Shown here in pieces: positions 41,422 through 49,837 of a stretch of 64,000 bases of DNA (its first letter is position 1; each line of letters starts with the position of its first letter). This DNA comes from Anaerolineae bacterium (GTDB lineage: Bacteria > Chloroflexota > Anaerolineae > Aggregatilineales > Phototrophicaceae): the NCBI GenBank assembly GCA_023382675.1, contig JAHDWN010000025.1:37341-101340 (forward strand), written 5' to 3'. Made by a program: the position numbers and the translations under genes. Below the pieces are notes generated by a model that was given only the letters and a program-made list of their open reading frames with translations, did no database searches and was not told the origin of the DNA.

Positions 41422-42744
41422 ATGAGCGCAACGATGCGTGGCGCGATTATCTTCGGTATTCTGATTATCGCCCTCGTTTTGTGTAGCTTGCTGACGTTTA
41501 GTTGGCTTCCGAACGCAAGTGTTGCGGTCGGGTTGCCGGTGATCACGGTTCCAGGTGAAGCCTATAACGGCGCGCTGCCAAGCGCTGACGCCTATGGTGT
41601 GGGCAATGCCATTGGCGGTTGGACGAACACGTTCGTTGCAACACTCCTCGCGGACGTGGTGGTGCTGGTGTTCGTGTTCCTGGCCTGGCGCGCTTCCAAA
41701 GGCTGGACACGCGAAGTTCCAACGCGGTTTCAATCCTGGGTTGAAATGGTGGGGGACTTCATCTACGGGCAGACCAAGAGCTTTGCAGGTGTGAAACCGC
41801 TGGCAAAGAAGTGGTTGTTCCCGCTGGCCGCGAGCATTTTTGTCTTTTTGCTCGCCGTCAACTGGATGAAGTTGTTCCCCGGCGTGGAAAGCGTCGGCTA
41901 CCTGCACTGTGCTCACGAGGGTACGAGTGGTTATCCGTCGATTCAAGTCGGCGATAACGCCTATCAGTTGTACATCGAACGTGCATTGTATGCGGGTGTA
42001 CGCGCATCGCACACGGATTATGAGGCTTGCGAGCATTTCAAAGAGAATCCGGCGAACAAGCCTTCCCATGAGGCACTTCTTGTCGCGAGCGAAGAACTGC
42101 ACACTGAAGAGGCGGCGCTCCTGGAAGAACTCGACGCCGATCCGGCGCTGACTCAGACAGAACGTGATGCGCGCATCAACGCCTTGCGACTCGAAGCAAC
42201 TGAGGCGCTTTATGCAGAACCGTCATTTGCGCTGACCGCCGATCAATTAGAGAAAGGCGTTGTCCCCTACGTACAAGTGGTGACTCCGTTTGTGCGCGGT
42301 GGTTCGACTGACCTCAACCTGACGATTGGCCTGGCGTTGGTGACGTTTGTGGCGATTCAGGTCTTCGGCGTTGCGGCGCAGGGGCCAGCCTACTTCATGA
42401 AGTTCATCAACCTCAACGCACTGGGGACGATGCACAAGAAACCCCTGGGGGCAGTAGACTTCCTGGTGGGGTTGTTCGAAATTGTCTCGGAAATCGGTAA
42501 GATTATCTCACTTGCCTTCCGTCTTTTCGGCAACCTGTTCGCAGGCGGCATTCTGCTTGCAGTCATGTCGTTCTTGATCGCGGCCTTGCTGCCGGTTATC
42601 TTCTACGGCCTTGAAGTCATCGTCACGACGATTCAGGCCTTTGTGTTTGCGGTGCTGACAATCGTGTTCTCAGCCCAGGCGATGGAAGGCCATCATGGCG
42701 ACGAAGAACATCACGAAGAAGGCGCTGAGGTACACGTACACTAG
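41422..42744 (+). CDS. atpB: ATP synthase F0 subunit a with large insertion
   Basis: Subunit a forms the proton half-channels with the c-ring. The essential arginine, about Arg367, is in SLAFRLFGNLFAGG, and the later TTIQAFVFAVLTIVFSAQAM is typical. The protein is 440 residues, against about 240-310 elsewhere. A block at about 158-285 lies between NWMKLFPGV and GSTDLNLTIGLAL, where other proteins have only a short loop. It is mostly polar and helical (HTEEAALLEELDADPALTQ), with two cysteines (Cys163, Cys203) that might pair. The C-terminal tail is His/Glu-rich. AAAGGAG lies 7 bases before the ATG. Confidence 0.95.
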   Translation: MSATMRGAIIFGILIIALVLCSLLTFSWLPNASVAVGLPVITVPGEAYNGALPSADAYGVGNAIGGWTNTFVATLLADVVVLVFVFLAWRASKGWTREVPTRFQSWVEMVGDFIYGQTKSFAGVKPLAKKWLFPLAASIFVFLLAVNWMKLFPGVESVGYLHCAHEGTSGYPSIQVGDNAYQLYIERALYAGVRASHTDYEACEHFKENPANKPSHEALLVASEELHTEEAALLEELDADPALTQTERDARINALRLEATEALYAEPSFALTADQLEKGVVPYVQVVTPFVRGGSTDLNLTIGLALVTFVAIQVFGVAAQGPAYFMKFINLNALGTMHKKPLGAVDFLVGLFEIVSEIGKIISLAFRLFGNLFAGGILLAVMSFLIAALLPVIFYGLEVIVTTIQAFVFAVLTIVFSAQAMEGHHGDEEHHEEGAEVHVH

Positions 42745-42806
42745 TTTGCTGAGTTGAAATCGAAGAGCATACTCGTATCACACGAAACAGAGAAGGATAA
42801 GTCAAC

Positions 42807-43046
42807 ATGATTGAAGGTTCGATCCAGATTGGTCTCAAGGCGGTTGGCGCAGGTCTGGCGATGATTGGCGCTTTGGGCCCCGGGATTGGCATCGGTTTGC
42901 TGGTGCAGGGCGCGCTCCAGGGTATCAGCCGCAATCCAGACGCTGCCGGGCAGATTCAGGCGAACATGATTCTGGGTATCGTGTTCGCGGAAGCGGTCGC
43001 CATTTACGCTCTGGTGGTGGCGCTCATCGTTCTGTTCGTGCTCTAA
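42807..43046 (+). CDS. atpE: ATP synthase F0 subunit c
   Basis: The 79-residue two-helix c-ring subunit carries the ion-binding glutamate in [14 protein letters not shown]. The loop RNPDAAGQ follows the first helix. The sodium signature, Gln in helix 1 and Ser or Thr after the glutamate, is absent (GIGIG, AEAV), so protons are the expected ion. It starts 62 bases after atpB with GAAGGA upstream. Confidence 0.97.
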   Translation: MIEGSIQIGLKAVGAGLAMIGALGPGIGIGLLVQGALQGISRNPDAAGQIQANMILGIVFAEAVAIYALVVALIVLFVL

Positions 43047-43068
43047 TGTGGCAGCCGAGGAGATCGAT

Positions 43069-43932
43069 ATGCGTAATAAATCCATGATCGTCCGGCTTCT
43101 GCTGCTCGTGCTGGTGCTGACGTCGCTGGTCATCGTGCCGCTGGCTGCTGCTCAAGAGGGTGGCGATGCCGGGCATGAAACGACCACCGGCGAGGTGGCT
43201 GCCGAAGCTGAGCCGTCGACCAATCCTTTGACACCGCTTGGCATCAACACCGGGTTCCTGATCGCCCAGATCATCAACTTCCTGCTCATCTTCGTCTTGC
43301 TGACCGCGTTCATGTGGCGTCCGCTCACCCGGATGCTCGACTCGCGTGCGAAGAAGATCGAGAAGGGCCTGGAGGATGCGGCGGCAGCAGCCAATGCGCG
43401 TCGCAACGCTGAGGCGGAGGCCGATAAGATCCTGGCCGCCGCTCGTGCTGATGCGGCTCGTGAAGTCGAAGCGGCACGTTCACGAGGTGAAGAAGTCGCC
43501 AAGCAGGTGATCAGCGAAGCCAACCAGGAAGCCGAGCGCATCCGCACCGAAGCGCGCGCGCGTGGCGAAGAAGAGCGTAACAAGCAGCTTGCCGACCTGC
43601 GCAGCCAGGTTGCCAATATCTCGCTGGCTGTCGCCAACAACGTCATCCGCGAAAACCTGGATGCCAAGAAGCAGTCGGCATTGATCGACAACTTCTTTGT
43701 CAGTGTGCCGGAAGGCGCGAAAGCGCTCAAGGGTGCCAAAGTCGATGTTGTCAGTGCAATGCCGCTCAGCGAGGCCGAGCAGAACAAGATCAAGAAAGAA
43801 ATTGGCGCGTCGGAAGCGACGTTCATCGTCGATCCCAACATTCTTGGCGGCCTGGTCATTCGCAGCGCCGACCGTGTGGTGGATGGCAGCGTTCGCAGCA
43901 GCATGAGCGAACTCGCAGGGCGACTGCGCTAA
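43069..43932 (+). CDS. ATP synthase subunit b fused to the C-terminal domain of subunit delta
   Basis: The 287-residue protein begins with a cleavable-looking signal sequence (LLLLVLVLTSLVIVPLAAAQ), then the b-subunit membrane helix (about 60-82) and a long charged coiled coil (about 90-200). The final 64 residues (224-287) are the delta/OSCP C-terminal domain. They read VDVVSAMPLSEAEQNKIKKE, then VDPNILGGLVIRSADRVVDG and SVRSSMSELAGRLR. The usual N-terminal helical domain of delta, about 100 residues, is absent. The ATG at 43069 has GAGGAG 5 bases before it. No atpH, atpA, atpG, atpD or atpC follows. A terminator ends the set. Confidence 0.9.
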   Translation: MRNKSMIVRLLLLVLVLTSLVIVPLAAAQEGGDAGHETTTGEVAAEAEPSTNPLTPLGINTGFLIAQIINFLLIFVLLTAFMWRPLTRMLDSRAKKIEKGLEDAAAAANARRNAEAEADKILAAARADAAREVEAARSRGEEVAKQVISEANQEAERIRTEARARGEEERNKQLADLRSQVANISLAVANNVIRENLDAKKQSALIDNFFVSVPEGAKALKGAKVDVVSAMPLSEAEQNKIKKEIGASEATFIVDPNILGGLVIRSADRVVDGSVRSSMSELAGRLR

Positions 43933-43961
43933 ACCAGAATTCCACAGACATAGCAGGGGAA

Positions 43962-43989
43962 GGGCGTACTCAGTACGCTCTTTTCTTTT
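43962..43989 (+). terminator. Terminator after the ATP synthase F0 genes
   Basis: GGGCGTAC and GTACGCTC (43962-43969 and 43973-43980) form a compact stem with a 3-base loop, followed by TTTTCTTTT. Confidence 0.78.
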
Positions 43990-44037
43990 CAGGCGCGGTT
44001 GACCTTGCTTTGTTCATGCTTTACACTAATTGGCGAG

Positions 44038-44120
44038 GGGGCAGTGGCGGAATGGCAGACGCGGGGGTCTTAAAAACCCCTGCTCGTGAGAGCGTGTGGG
44101 TTCGAGTCCCACCTGCCTCA
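44038..44120 (+). tRNA. tRNA-Leu (anticodon UAA)
   Basis: The acceptor strand GGGGCAG pairs with CTGCCTC (one G-U pair). A class II long variable arm is present, the T-loop GGGTTCGAGTCCC is standard, and the anticodon stem GGGGT/ACCCC encloses CTTAAAA. The anticodon is UAA. CCA is not encoded. It stands alone between the ATP synthase terminator and the VanW gene. Confidence 0.96.
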
Positions 44121-44229
44121 AGTGTTCAGCGTGTGATCGATCTTGTTCGCGCGCTCTTTTCCGAATGATCTCTACAATTGATTACCCCACATGCTTGTTT
44201 GTCTCACAACGCTCTGCTCTTGCGGCCTA

Positions 44230-44238
44230 TGCTACAAT
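44230..44238 (+). promoter_or_regulatory. Extended -10 promoter for the VanW gene
   Basis: TGCTACAAT is a good extended -10 element about 35 bases before the start codon. I see no convincing -35 box. Confidence 0.45.
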
Positions 44239-44272
44239 AACGCGCGTCCTGAAAAGTAGCTGACGGGTCTCT

Positions 44273-46162
44273 ATGAGCACCTTTCCCGCTGATTCTCGCT
44301 ATGAATCTGTGCCGCGTCGCGGTCTTGATCCCTGGCTGCTCCGCCTGCCCATTCTTTTCTTCACCGGTGCGATCCTGACGTTGACTGCGCTGACTATCTT
44401 TGCAGGCGTGGCGCAGCTTGCCTTTCGTGATCGCATTCTGGCGGGTGTGTCATCCTATGATGTCGATTTGAGCGGCATGACCATTGCTGAAGCGACCGCC
44501 GCGCTGGATAGCCGTTTCACCTATGATGACAGCGCGGTTTTCACGTTCCGCGATGCGGATCGTTTCTGGCAAATCAGCGCCGGAGACCTGGGCGTCAGTT
44601 TCGACGCTCAGGCGACGGCGACCGAGGCATTTGTCGCCGGCCATTCGAGCAATCCGATTCTTAATGTGATCGATCAGTTTCTCATCTGGCTCAATGGCCA
44701 GCGCGTAACGCCGGTCATTCGCTACGATCAGAATGTGGCGACTGAACGGCTGATGGCGATTGCGCGCGAACTGAACCGTCCGCCAGTCGATGCGACCCTC
44801 AGTATCACAGTGACTTCTGTCAGTTCGACGCCCAGCAGTATTGGCCGCATGGTCAATATCCCGGCGACGCTGGCGCAGCTTGAAGCGAACATTCTCGGCC
44901 TGACGACCGGGGCGGAAGTCCCGCTGATCATCGAAGAGACAGCGCCCCGTATTCGTGATGCTGAGGCTGCCGCAGCCAAAGCGCGCAATGCGTTGTCCTC
45001 GCCCCTCCTGTTGGTGGCGGAAGGCACGACCGCAGACGGCACGGCACTCGGCCCCTGGACGGCCTCAGTCGAGCAGATCGCATCGCTGCTGTTGGTTGGC
45101 CTGATCGAAAATGGCGACGGCACTTACAGCTACGATGTCAGCTTCAATCCAAGTGCGTTTCGGGATTACCTCGGCAGTCTTGCAGATGGCTTGTTCCAGC
45201 CGGCGCGAAATGCGCGCTTCCACTTTGTCGATGAGACGGGCCAGCTTCAAGTGATTGAGCCTTCGGTGAGCGCGCGGAGTCTGGACGTGGCGGCGACCCT
45301 TTCGCGCATGGAGGATCAGGTCTTTAACCCCAGCAATCGGATCGTGCCGATCTCGTTCGATTATGTGCCTGCGTTGTACCACGACAATCTGACGGCTGCC
45401 GAGCTAGGTATCGCCGGCTTGATCTCCCAGGGCGAGAGCTACTATACCGGCTCTTCGCGACCGCGCATCGAGAACATCCTTCAGGCGACGAGCCGCTTCG
45501 ATGGCATCATCATTGGCGCGGGCGAGACATTCTCGTTCAATGAGTGGGTCGGCGATATTTCGCCGGAAGAAGGCTACGTCTCCGGTCGCGTTATCTTTGG
45601 CGGACGCACCATCGACGGCGTGGGCGGCGGCGTTTGCCAGGTGAGCACGACAGCGTTTCGCGCGGCATTTTACGGTGGCTTTCCCATACTGGAGCGCGCG
45701 GCGCACGGCTATCGCGTTGGCTATTACGAGTTGGGCGGCTTTGGGCCGGGCCTTGACGCAGCCATCTACACCGATCCGGATCCGAATAGAGCGCTTGACT
45801 TCCAATTCTTAAATGATACTGGGTCGCCAATTCTGATCGAGGCGTCGGTTTACCCTGCGACAAACATGGTGCAGTTCCGTATCTATGGCGCAGACACAGG
45901 GCGTCAGGTGGTCAAAGATGGTCCTATGATCCGCGACGTGGTGCCCGCGGCAGCGACACGCTACGAGCCGAACGCCGACTTGCAGCCCGGCCAGCAGTTG
46001 CAGGTCGATGTCGCAGCAGAGGGGGCGTATGTGCAGGTAACACGTCTTATCCTCGACAAGAATGGCAACGAGATGGGGCGTGATGTGTTTGCCAGCCAGT
46101 ATCAGCCCTGGGGCGCGATCATTCAGGTACCGCCGGGCGACTCGCGCTTGCAGACGGGTTGA
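44273..46162 (+). CDS. VanW-family protein with N-terminal membrane anchor
   Basis: The 629-residue protein has a single transmembrane anchor (about 25-50). It then has tandem peptidoglycan-binding-like regions (about 55-340, of the YoaR type, for example SSYDVDLSGMTIAEATAALD), and a VanW domain (about 375-545). VanW hallmarks are GAGETFSFNEWVG, GGRTIDGVGGGVCQVSTTAF and RAAHGYRVGYY. The C-terminus (about 560-629) is G5-like or beta-rich. The protein should face outside and act at the cell wall. VanW proteins accompany vancomycin-type clusters in some Gram-positive bacteria, but here no van genes exist, so an ordinary wall role is likely. The molecular function is unknown. Confidence 0.9.
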   Translation: MSTFPADSRYESVPRRGLDPWLLRLPILFFTGAILTLTALTIFAGVAQLAFRDRILAGVSSYDVDLSGMTIAEATAALDSRFTYDDSAVFTFRDADRFWQISAGDLGVSFDAQATATEAFVAGHSSNPILNVIDQFLIWLNGQRVTPVIRYDQNVATERLMAIARELNRPPVDATLSITVTSVSSTPSSIGRMVNIPATLAQLEANILGLTTGAEVPLIIEETAPRIRDAEAAAAKARNALSSPLLLVAEGTTADGTALGPWTASVEQIASLLLVGLIENGDGTYSYDVSFNPSAFRDYLGSLADGLFQPARNARFHFVDETGQLQVIEPSVSARSLDVAATLSRMEDQVFNPSNRIVPISFDYVPALYHDNLTAAELGIAGLISQGESYYTGSSRPRIENILQATSRFDGIIIGAGETFSFNEWVGDISPEEGYVSGRVIFGGRTIDGVGGGVCQVSTTAFRAAFYGGFPILERAAHGYRVGYYELGGFGPGLDAAIYTDPDPNRALDFQFLNDTGSPILIEASVYPATNMVQFRIYGADTGRQVVKDGPMIRDVVPAAATRYEPNADLQPGQQLQVDVAAEGAYVQVTRLILDKNGNEMGRDVFASQYQPWGAIIQVPPGDSRLQTG

Positions 46163-46164
46163 GG

Positions 46165-46377
46165 CTAAAGCTCCGCCAGCGTGCCATCGTCGAGCAGCTT
46201 CTGCACGCGCAGTTCTGCCTCATCGAGCAGCGCCTGGCAGCGCGTCGCGAGTTGTCGTCCACGTTCATAAAGTGTGACCGACTCGTCGAGCGGTAGTTCG
46301 CCACTGTCGAGCCGCTCGATAATCGTTTCCAGTTCCTCGAAGGCGGTCTCAAAAGAGAGTTCTTGAATATCGCTCAT
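46165..46377 (-). CDS. xseB: Exodeoxyribonuclease VII small subunit
   Basis: The 70-residue helical protein contains LSFETAFEELETIIERLDSG and LPLDESVTLYERGRQL, the XseB signature. It joins XseA to degrade single-stranded DNA. I chose the ATG at 46377, and the longer frame reads into xseA. Its start overlaps the xseA stop by about 29 bases. Its end lies 2 bases from the VanW stop on the other strand. Confidence 0.94.
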   Translation of the reverse strand: MSDIQELSFETAFEELETIIERLDSGELPLDESVTLYERGRQLATRCQALLDEAELRVQKLLDDGTLAEL

Positions 46378-47578
46378 GACTGTCCTTGTCTTCGACGCGC
46401 GCTTTGAATTCACCATCGTGTAGTTGTACGGTAACGCCCAGGCCGGGCTTCGCCTCTTGAGACGACATGATTCTTTCGCCCGTCTCGCTCAGGCTGACAA
46501 TCGCATAACCGCGCTTGAGAATGGCTGTCGGACTCACGCCGGACAACGCGGCAGATCGTGCGGCCAATCGCTCACGTAGCAAACGCAGCCGTGCCCGCTG
46601 CCCGGCATTCAAGCGGGCTGTCCAGTCGTCAATGCGCTGGCGCGCATTCCGGATTTGGGCTAATGGCGACACCTGGCGCAAGCTCCACACTTGATCGGCG
46701 ACACGCTGGTGACGCTGCTGGAGATAGTACACGGCGCTGGCATCCAGGGTGCGCGTCAATTCGGCCAGAGTCGAGCGCAGTTCAGTACTGTCTGGCGTCG
46801 CCAGTTCCGCCGCGGCGGAGGGAGTCGGCGCGCGCAGATCGGCGGCGAAATCGGCAATGGTGAAATCCGTCTCGTGGCCGACGCCGCTGATGACCGGGAT
46901 GCGGCTGGCGACGACGGCGCGCGCAACGTTCTCATCATTGAACGCCCATAAATCCTCGATGCTGCCGCCGCCCCGGCACAGCAGAATGACATCGCAATCC
47001 GTGTGCTCGTTCAGGCGTTTGAGCGCGGCGACGATCTGCGCGGGTGCTTCCTGCCCCTGCACAAGCGTTGGCGACAGAATGACACGCGCCAGTGGATAAC
47101 GCCGGCGCAGGACATTCTGGATGTCCTGAAAGGCGGCTGCGTCAGCAGATGTGACGACGCCGATCATGCGTGGGTATTCCGGGATTGGGCGTTTACGCTG
47201 CGGATCGAATAGACCTTCCGCGTCCAGCTTCGCTTTCAACTGTTCGAACTGGAGGTAGAGATCACCGACACCAGCGGGACGGATGCGATCGGCATAGAGT
47301 TGGTAGACGCCGTTCTGCTCGTAGACGCTGATCGCGCCATGAACCATAATCGCATCGCCATTCTGGGGCTGATACGACTGTCGTTCGGCGCTCGAACGCC
47401 ACATGACACACTTAAGCTGCGCGCGGCTGTCTTTCAGCGTGAAATACAGATGTCCTGATGCTGCCCGCGTCATATTCGAGACTTCGCCCTCGACCCAGAC
47501 ATCCTGCATTTGGTCGTCTGTGTCGAAAAGTTGACGGATATAGGCGGTCAATTCGGCGACGGAATAGGTTTCGGTCAT
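46349..47578 (-). CDS. xseA: Exodeoxyribonuclease VII large subunit
   Basis: The 409-residue catalytic subunit has the N-terminal OB-fold (VWVEGEVSNMTRAASGHLYF, TLKDSRAQLKCVMW). The central catalytic part follows with MIGVVTSADAAAFQDI, LLCRGGGSIEDLWAFNDE and SGVGHETDFTIADFAADLRA. The C-terminus is a long helix. I chose the ATG at 47578, with AAGGG 5 bases before it. The longer frame overlaps the divergent small gene's leader. It removes 5'-phosphomononucleotides from single-stranded DNA in mismatch repair and recombination. Confidence 0.96.
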   Translation of the reverse strand: MTETYSVAELTAYIRQLFDTDDQMQDVWVEGEVSNMTRAASGHLYFTLKDSRAQLKCVMWRSSAERQSYQPQNGDAIMVHGAISVYEQNGVYQLYADRIRPAGVGDLYLQFEQLKAKLDAEGLFDPQRKRPIPEYPRMIGVVTSADAAAFQDIQNVLRRRYPLARVILSPTLVQGQEAPAQIVAALKRLNEHTDCDVILLCRGGGSIEDLWAFNDENVARAVVASRIPVISGVGHETDFTIADFAADLRAPTPSAAAELATPDSTELRSTLAELTRTLDASAVYYLQQRHQRVADQVWSLRQVSPLAQIRNARQRIDDWTARLNAGQRARLRLLRERLAARSAALSGVSPTAILKRGYAIVSLSETGERIMSSQEAKPGLGVTVQLHDGEFKARVEDKDSHERYSRTLF

Positions 47579-47666
47579 CACAACCCTTTGGGTCTTGGCT
47601 GGTGACATTATACAATTGTGCCTATGTTTAACGAAAATCTGCTGCAACAGCGAGGACGAGCCTGAT

Positions 47667-47963
47667 ATGACGTATATGAACGCGGAACAGCGCGAACAAC
47701 TTGCGCAAGAACTGGTCGATCTCAAATTCAACCAGGCGAAATGGCGTCTCCTGAAAATGGATCCCGACGGGCGGCTGGCTTACTTCCGCAACACCCAATC
47801 GGTGGGCTATTTGATGACCCGCTTCGTTCTGCCCACGCATGGGGTTACGGTGACGCTGTATGAGCATCCCGGCTCGAAGACCGACCCGGCCACGCAAAAG
47901 ACCAAGGTGGCGAACAGCATGGCACAGGTCGTCGTCGAACCCACACCCGAAAACAAAGCCTGA
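47667..47963 (+). CDS. Small conserved-type protein of unknown function
   Basis: A 98-residue soluble protein begins MTYMNAEQREQLAQELVDLK and contains KMDPDGRLAYFRNTQSVGYL and HGVTVTLYEHPG. I do not recognise a family. An ATG at 47676 is another possible start. It is divergent from xseA and followed 14 bases later by bioY, so a shared transcript with bioY is likely. Confidence 0.6.
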   Translation: MTYMNAEQREQLAQELVDLKFNQAKWRLLKMDPDGRLAYFRNTQSVGYLMTRFVLPTHGVTVTLYEHPGSKTDPATQKTKVANSMAQVVVEPTPENKA

Positions 47964-47977
47964 GACGGAGCACAATT

Positions 47978-48535
47978 ATGTTGCGCACACTTCCACAGAC
48001 TCGCGATTGGACACCCGTCCAGCGGCTGGCTGGCATGATCGTTTTCGCGCTGGTGACGGCCATCTCTGCACGCATCAGCATTCCGATGGAGCCGGTGCCG
48101 TTTACATTTCAGCCGCTGGCGGTACTGCTGGCAGGCATGGTTCTGGGCGCACGTGATGGGATGGCGAGCCAGCTTTTATATGTTCTCATGATCGCAGGCG
48201 GGCTGCCGGTGGACTCGCGCGCGCTCGGCCCCGCTGCCCTGGTCGGCCCCACGGCAGGTTACATCTTCGGCTTTGTCCCGGCGGCCTTTGTCGTCGGCTG
48301 GATCGCGCAGCAGCGACAGAGTGCTTTCTGGCTTCAGCTCATGGCAGGCGTTGCCGGTATCGTCGTCATCTATGTGTTCGGTCTTTCCTGGCTAATGTCC
48401 ACGCGCGCGCTCGACTTCAATGCCGCGTGGATCGCAGGCGGCGCTGCGTTCATCCTGCCCGATCTGTTCAAAGCCGTCATCGCCGCGACCTTAACGCAGG
48501 GGGGGCGGATGCTTTGGGATCAGCAGCATACATAA
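47978..48535 (+). CDS. bioY: Biotin transporter BioY (ECF substrate-binding component)
   Basis: The 185-residue protein is the S component that binds biotin in ECF-type uptake systems. Family signatures are SARISIPMEPVPFTFQPLAV, then GPTAGYIFGFVPAAFVVGW and the strongly hydrophobic helices that follow. Energy-coupling genes (ecfA, ecfT) are not adjacent, so it may use a shared module encoded elsewhere or work alone. The organism may depend on imported biotin, though this window cannot show it. Confidence 0.94.
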   Translation: MLRTLPQTRDWTPVQRLAGMIVFALVTAISARISIPMEPVPFTFQPLAVLLAGMVLGARDGMASQLLYVLMIAGGLPVDSRALGPAALVGPTAGYIFGFVPAAFVVGWIAQQRQSAFWLQLMAGVAGIVVIYVFGLSWLMSTRALDFNAAWIAGGAAFILPDLFKAVIAATLTQGGRMLWDQQHT

Positions 48536-48586
48536 GGCAGCGAAAAGGTACGCTGCTGAAGGCGCATTGCGCTCAGGCGGTATCGT

Positions 48587-49741
48587 TCAAAACAAAGGTA
48601 GCTGCTGCGCCGGGCGGCGACCATCGAGCAGGATGTAGGGTGCAGCTTGCTCCGGCGCACGCATGAGTTTCCGTAGTTGCCCAATGTCGGTCAGGTGTGT
48701 CTGGCGGCGGATGCGCAAGATAGCGTCCGCCGTTTTTGGGCCGACGCCGGGGATGCGCAAAAGCTGGCTGCGCTCGGCGGTCATCAGGTCGATGGGCGTC
48801 TCGCGCAGATTGATTTCCGCCCAGGCGCGTTTTGGGTCCAGGTCGAGGCGCAGATTCCCTTCACCCACGAACGGCAGGTCTTCGACTTCCCACGCATAAT
48901 CGCGCAGCAGGAAGCTCGCCTGATAGAGACGGTGTTCACGCAATGGATCGTTCGCGGCGACATTTTCGAGCGGCGTTTGCTCGACCGGGCTAAAGCTGGA
49001 ATAGTAGACGCGCTTCAAGCCCGCTTGCTGGTACAACCGGCTGCTGAGTGATAGCAGTTCCAGGTCGGTGTCGCCGACCGCGCCGACGACGAATTGCGTG
49101 ACCGAACCGGCCAGCCTCTCGTGCGGGTGCTCGCGGCGGATCTGGGCAGCGAGCATGAGCATGTTTAGTAATTCACGCGTGAATTCTTTCTTGGGGGCGA
49201 GGGCTTCCAGCCGCGCCTGCGTGGGCGCTTCCAGGTTGATCGAGATGCGGTCGGCCAGTTGCATCGCCCGGTAAAGCTGGTCGTACTCCGAGCCAGGCAT
49301 GATCTTCAGATGGACATAGCCGCGATAACGATACTTGCGGCGTACGATCTCGGCCGTATCGATGATCTTGTCCTGAGTTGTTACACCGCCTTTGATGATC
49401 CCGGACGACAAAAACATCCCATCGACGTGGCCTGCGCGCCCCATCTGATCGAGCGCACTCGCCAACTCATCCGGTGTAAAGGTGACGCGTTTGGTCTTGG
49501 CGCGTCCGGCGCGGAAGGGGCAGTAATAGCAGTTGCGCTCGCAGGCAGTCGTGATCATCGTTTTGAGCACCGGCATCTTCCCGCGCGGCGTGGTTACGTT
49601 AGTGATGCACTCGGCCAGACTGTGCGACTGGTAGCGCCCGCGCCGTTCGCTTTCGGGCAGGTCGCCTGCCGGTTCGAAAGCGGTCGCATCGCCGATCTGC
49701 GCCAGTTTTTCGAGTGTGTTTGGGATAGCGCGTACAAGCAT
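48587..49741 (-). CDS. Radical-SAM protein with C-terminal helix-hairpin-helix, DNA repair/modification type
   Basis: The 384-residue protein has the radical-SAM cluster motif CERNCYYC at about residue 60. The AdoMet barrel follows (VDGMFLSSGIIKGGV, RISINLEAPTQARLEAL). At the C-terminus a helix-hairpin-helix motif (LLRIPGVGPKTADAILRIR) precedes DIGQLRKLM. This matches the family described as putative DNA modification/repair radical-SAM proteins, which in other genomes pairs with a uracil-DNA-glycosylase-like protein. I chose the ATG at 49741. A GTG at 49765 would start only a few bases after the predicted transcript start. A LexA-like operator pair lies just upstream. Confidence 0.82.
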   Translation of the reverse strand: MLVRAIPNTLEKLAQIGDATAFEPAGDLPESERRGRYQSHSLAECITNVTTPRGKMPVLKTMITTACERNCYYCPFRAGRAKTKRVTFTPDELASALDQMGRAGHVDGMFLSSGIIKGGVTTQDKIIDTAEIVRRKYRYRGYVHLKIMPGSEYDQLYRAMQLADRISINLEAPTQARLEALAPKKEFTRELLNMLMLAAQIRREHPHERLAGSVTQFVVGAVGDTDLELLSLSSRLYQQAGLKRVYYSSFSPVEQTPLENVAANDPLREHRLYQASFLLRDYAWEVEDLPFVGEGNLRLDLDPKRAWAEINLRETPIDLMTAERSQLLRIPGVGPKTADAILRIRRQTHLTDIGQLRKLMRAPEQAAPYILLDGRRPAQQLPLF

Positions 49742-49768
49742 CTGGCAGCCACCGCCATCAGGCACAGG

Positions 49769-49807
49769 AAAACACCTGTTCTAATTATATCATAGAACAG
49801 GTGTTTT
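49769..49807 (-). promoter_or_regulatory. LexA-like (SOS) operator pair around a TATAAT box
   Basis: A perfect 15-base inverted repeat (49769-49783 and 49793-49807) encloses 9 bases. On the minus strand a TATAAT (49784-49789) sits in the centre. Each arm contains AGAACAGGTGTTTT, close to the Gram-positive LexA box GAAC-N4-GTTC. It precedes the radical-SAM repair gene by about 25-65 bases. No T-run follows on the minus strand, so a terminator is less likely. Confidence 0.6.
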
Positions 49808-49837
49808 GAGCAGCAGTCAATCATTGGATGGATAGTT

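Noticed and set aside
43152..43904. Serine/arginine/alanine-rich minus-strand frame in the b-delta gene
   Set aside because: It is the antisense of a coiled-coil gene with biased codons, a common artefact.
49769..49807. The hairpin as a terminator of the nadE operon
   Set aside because: No T-run follows on the minus strand. The -10 box in the centre and gene position fit a regulated promoter better.
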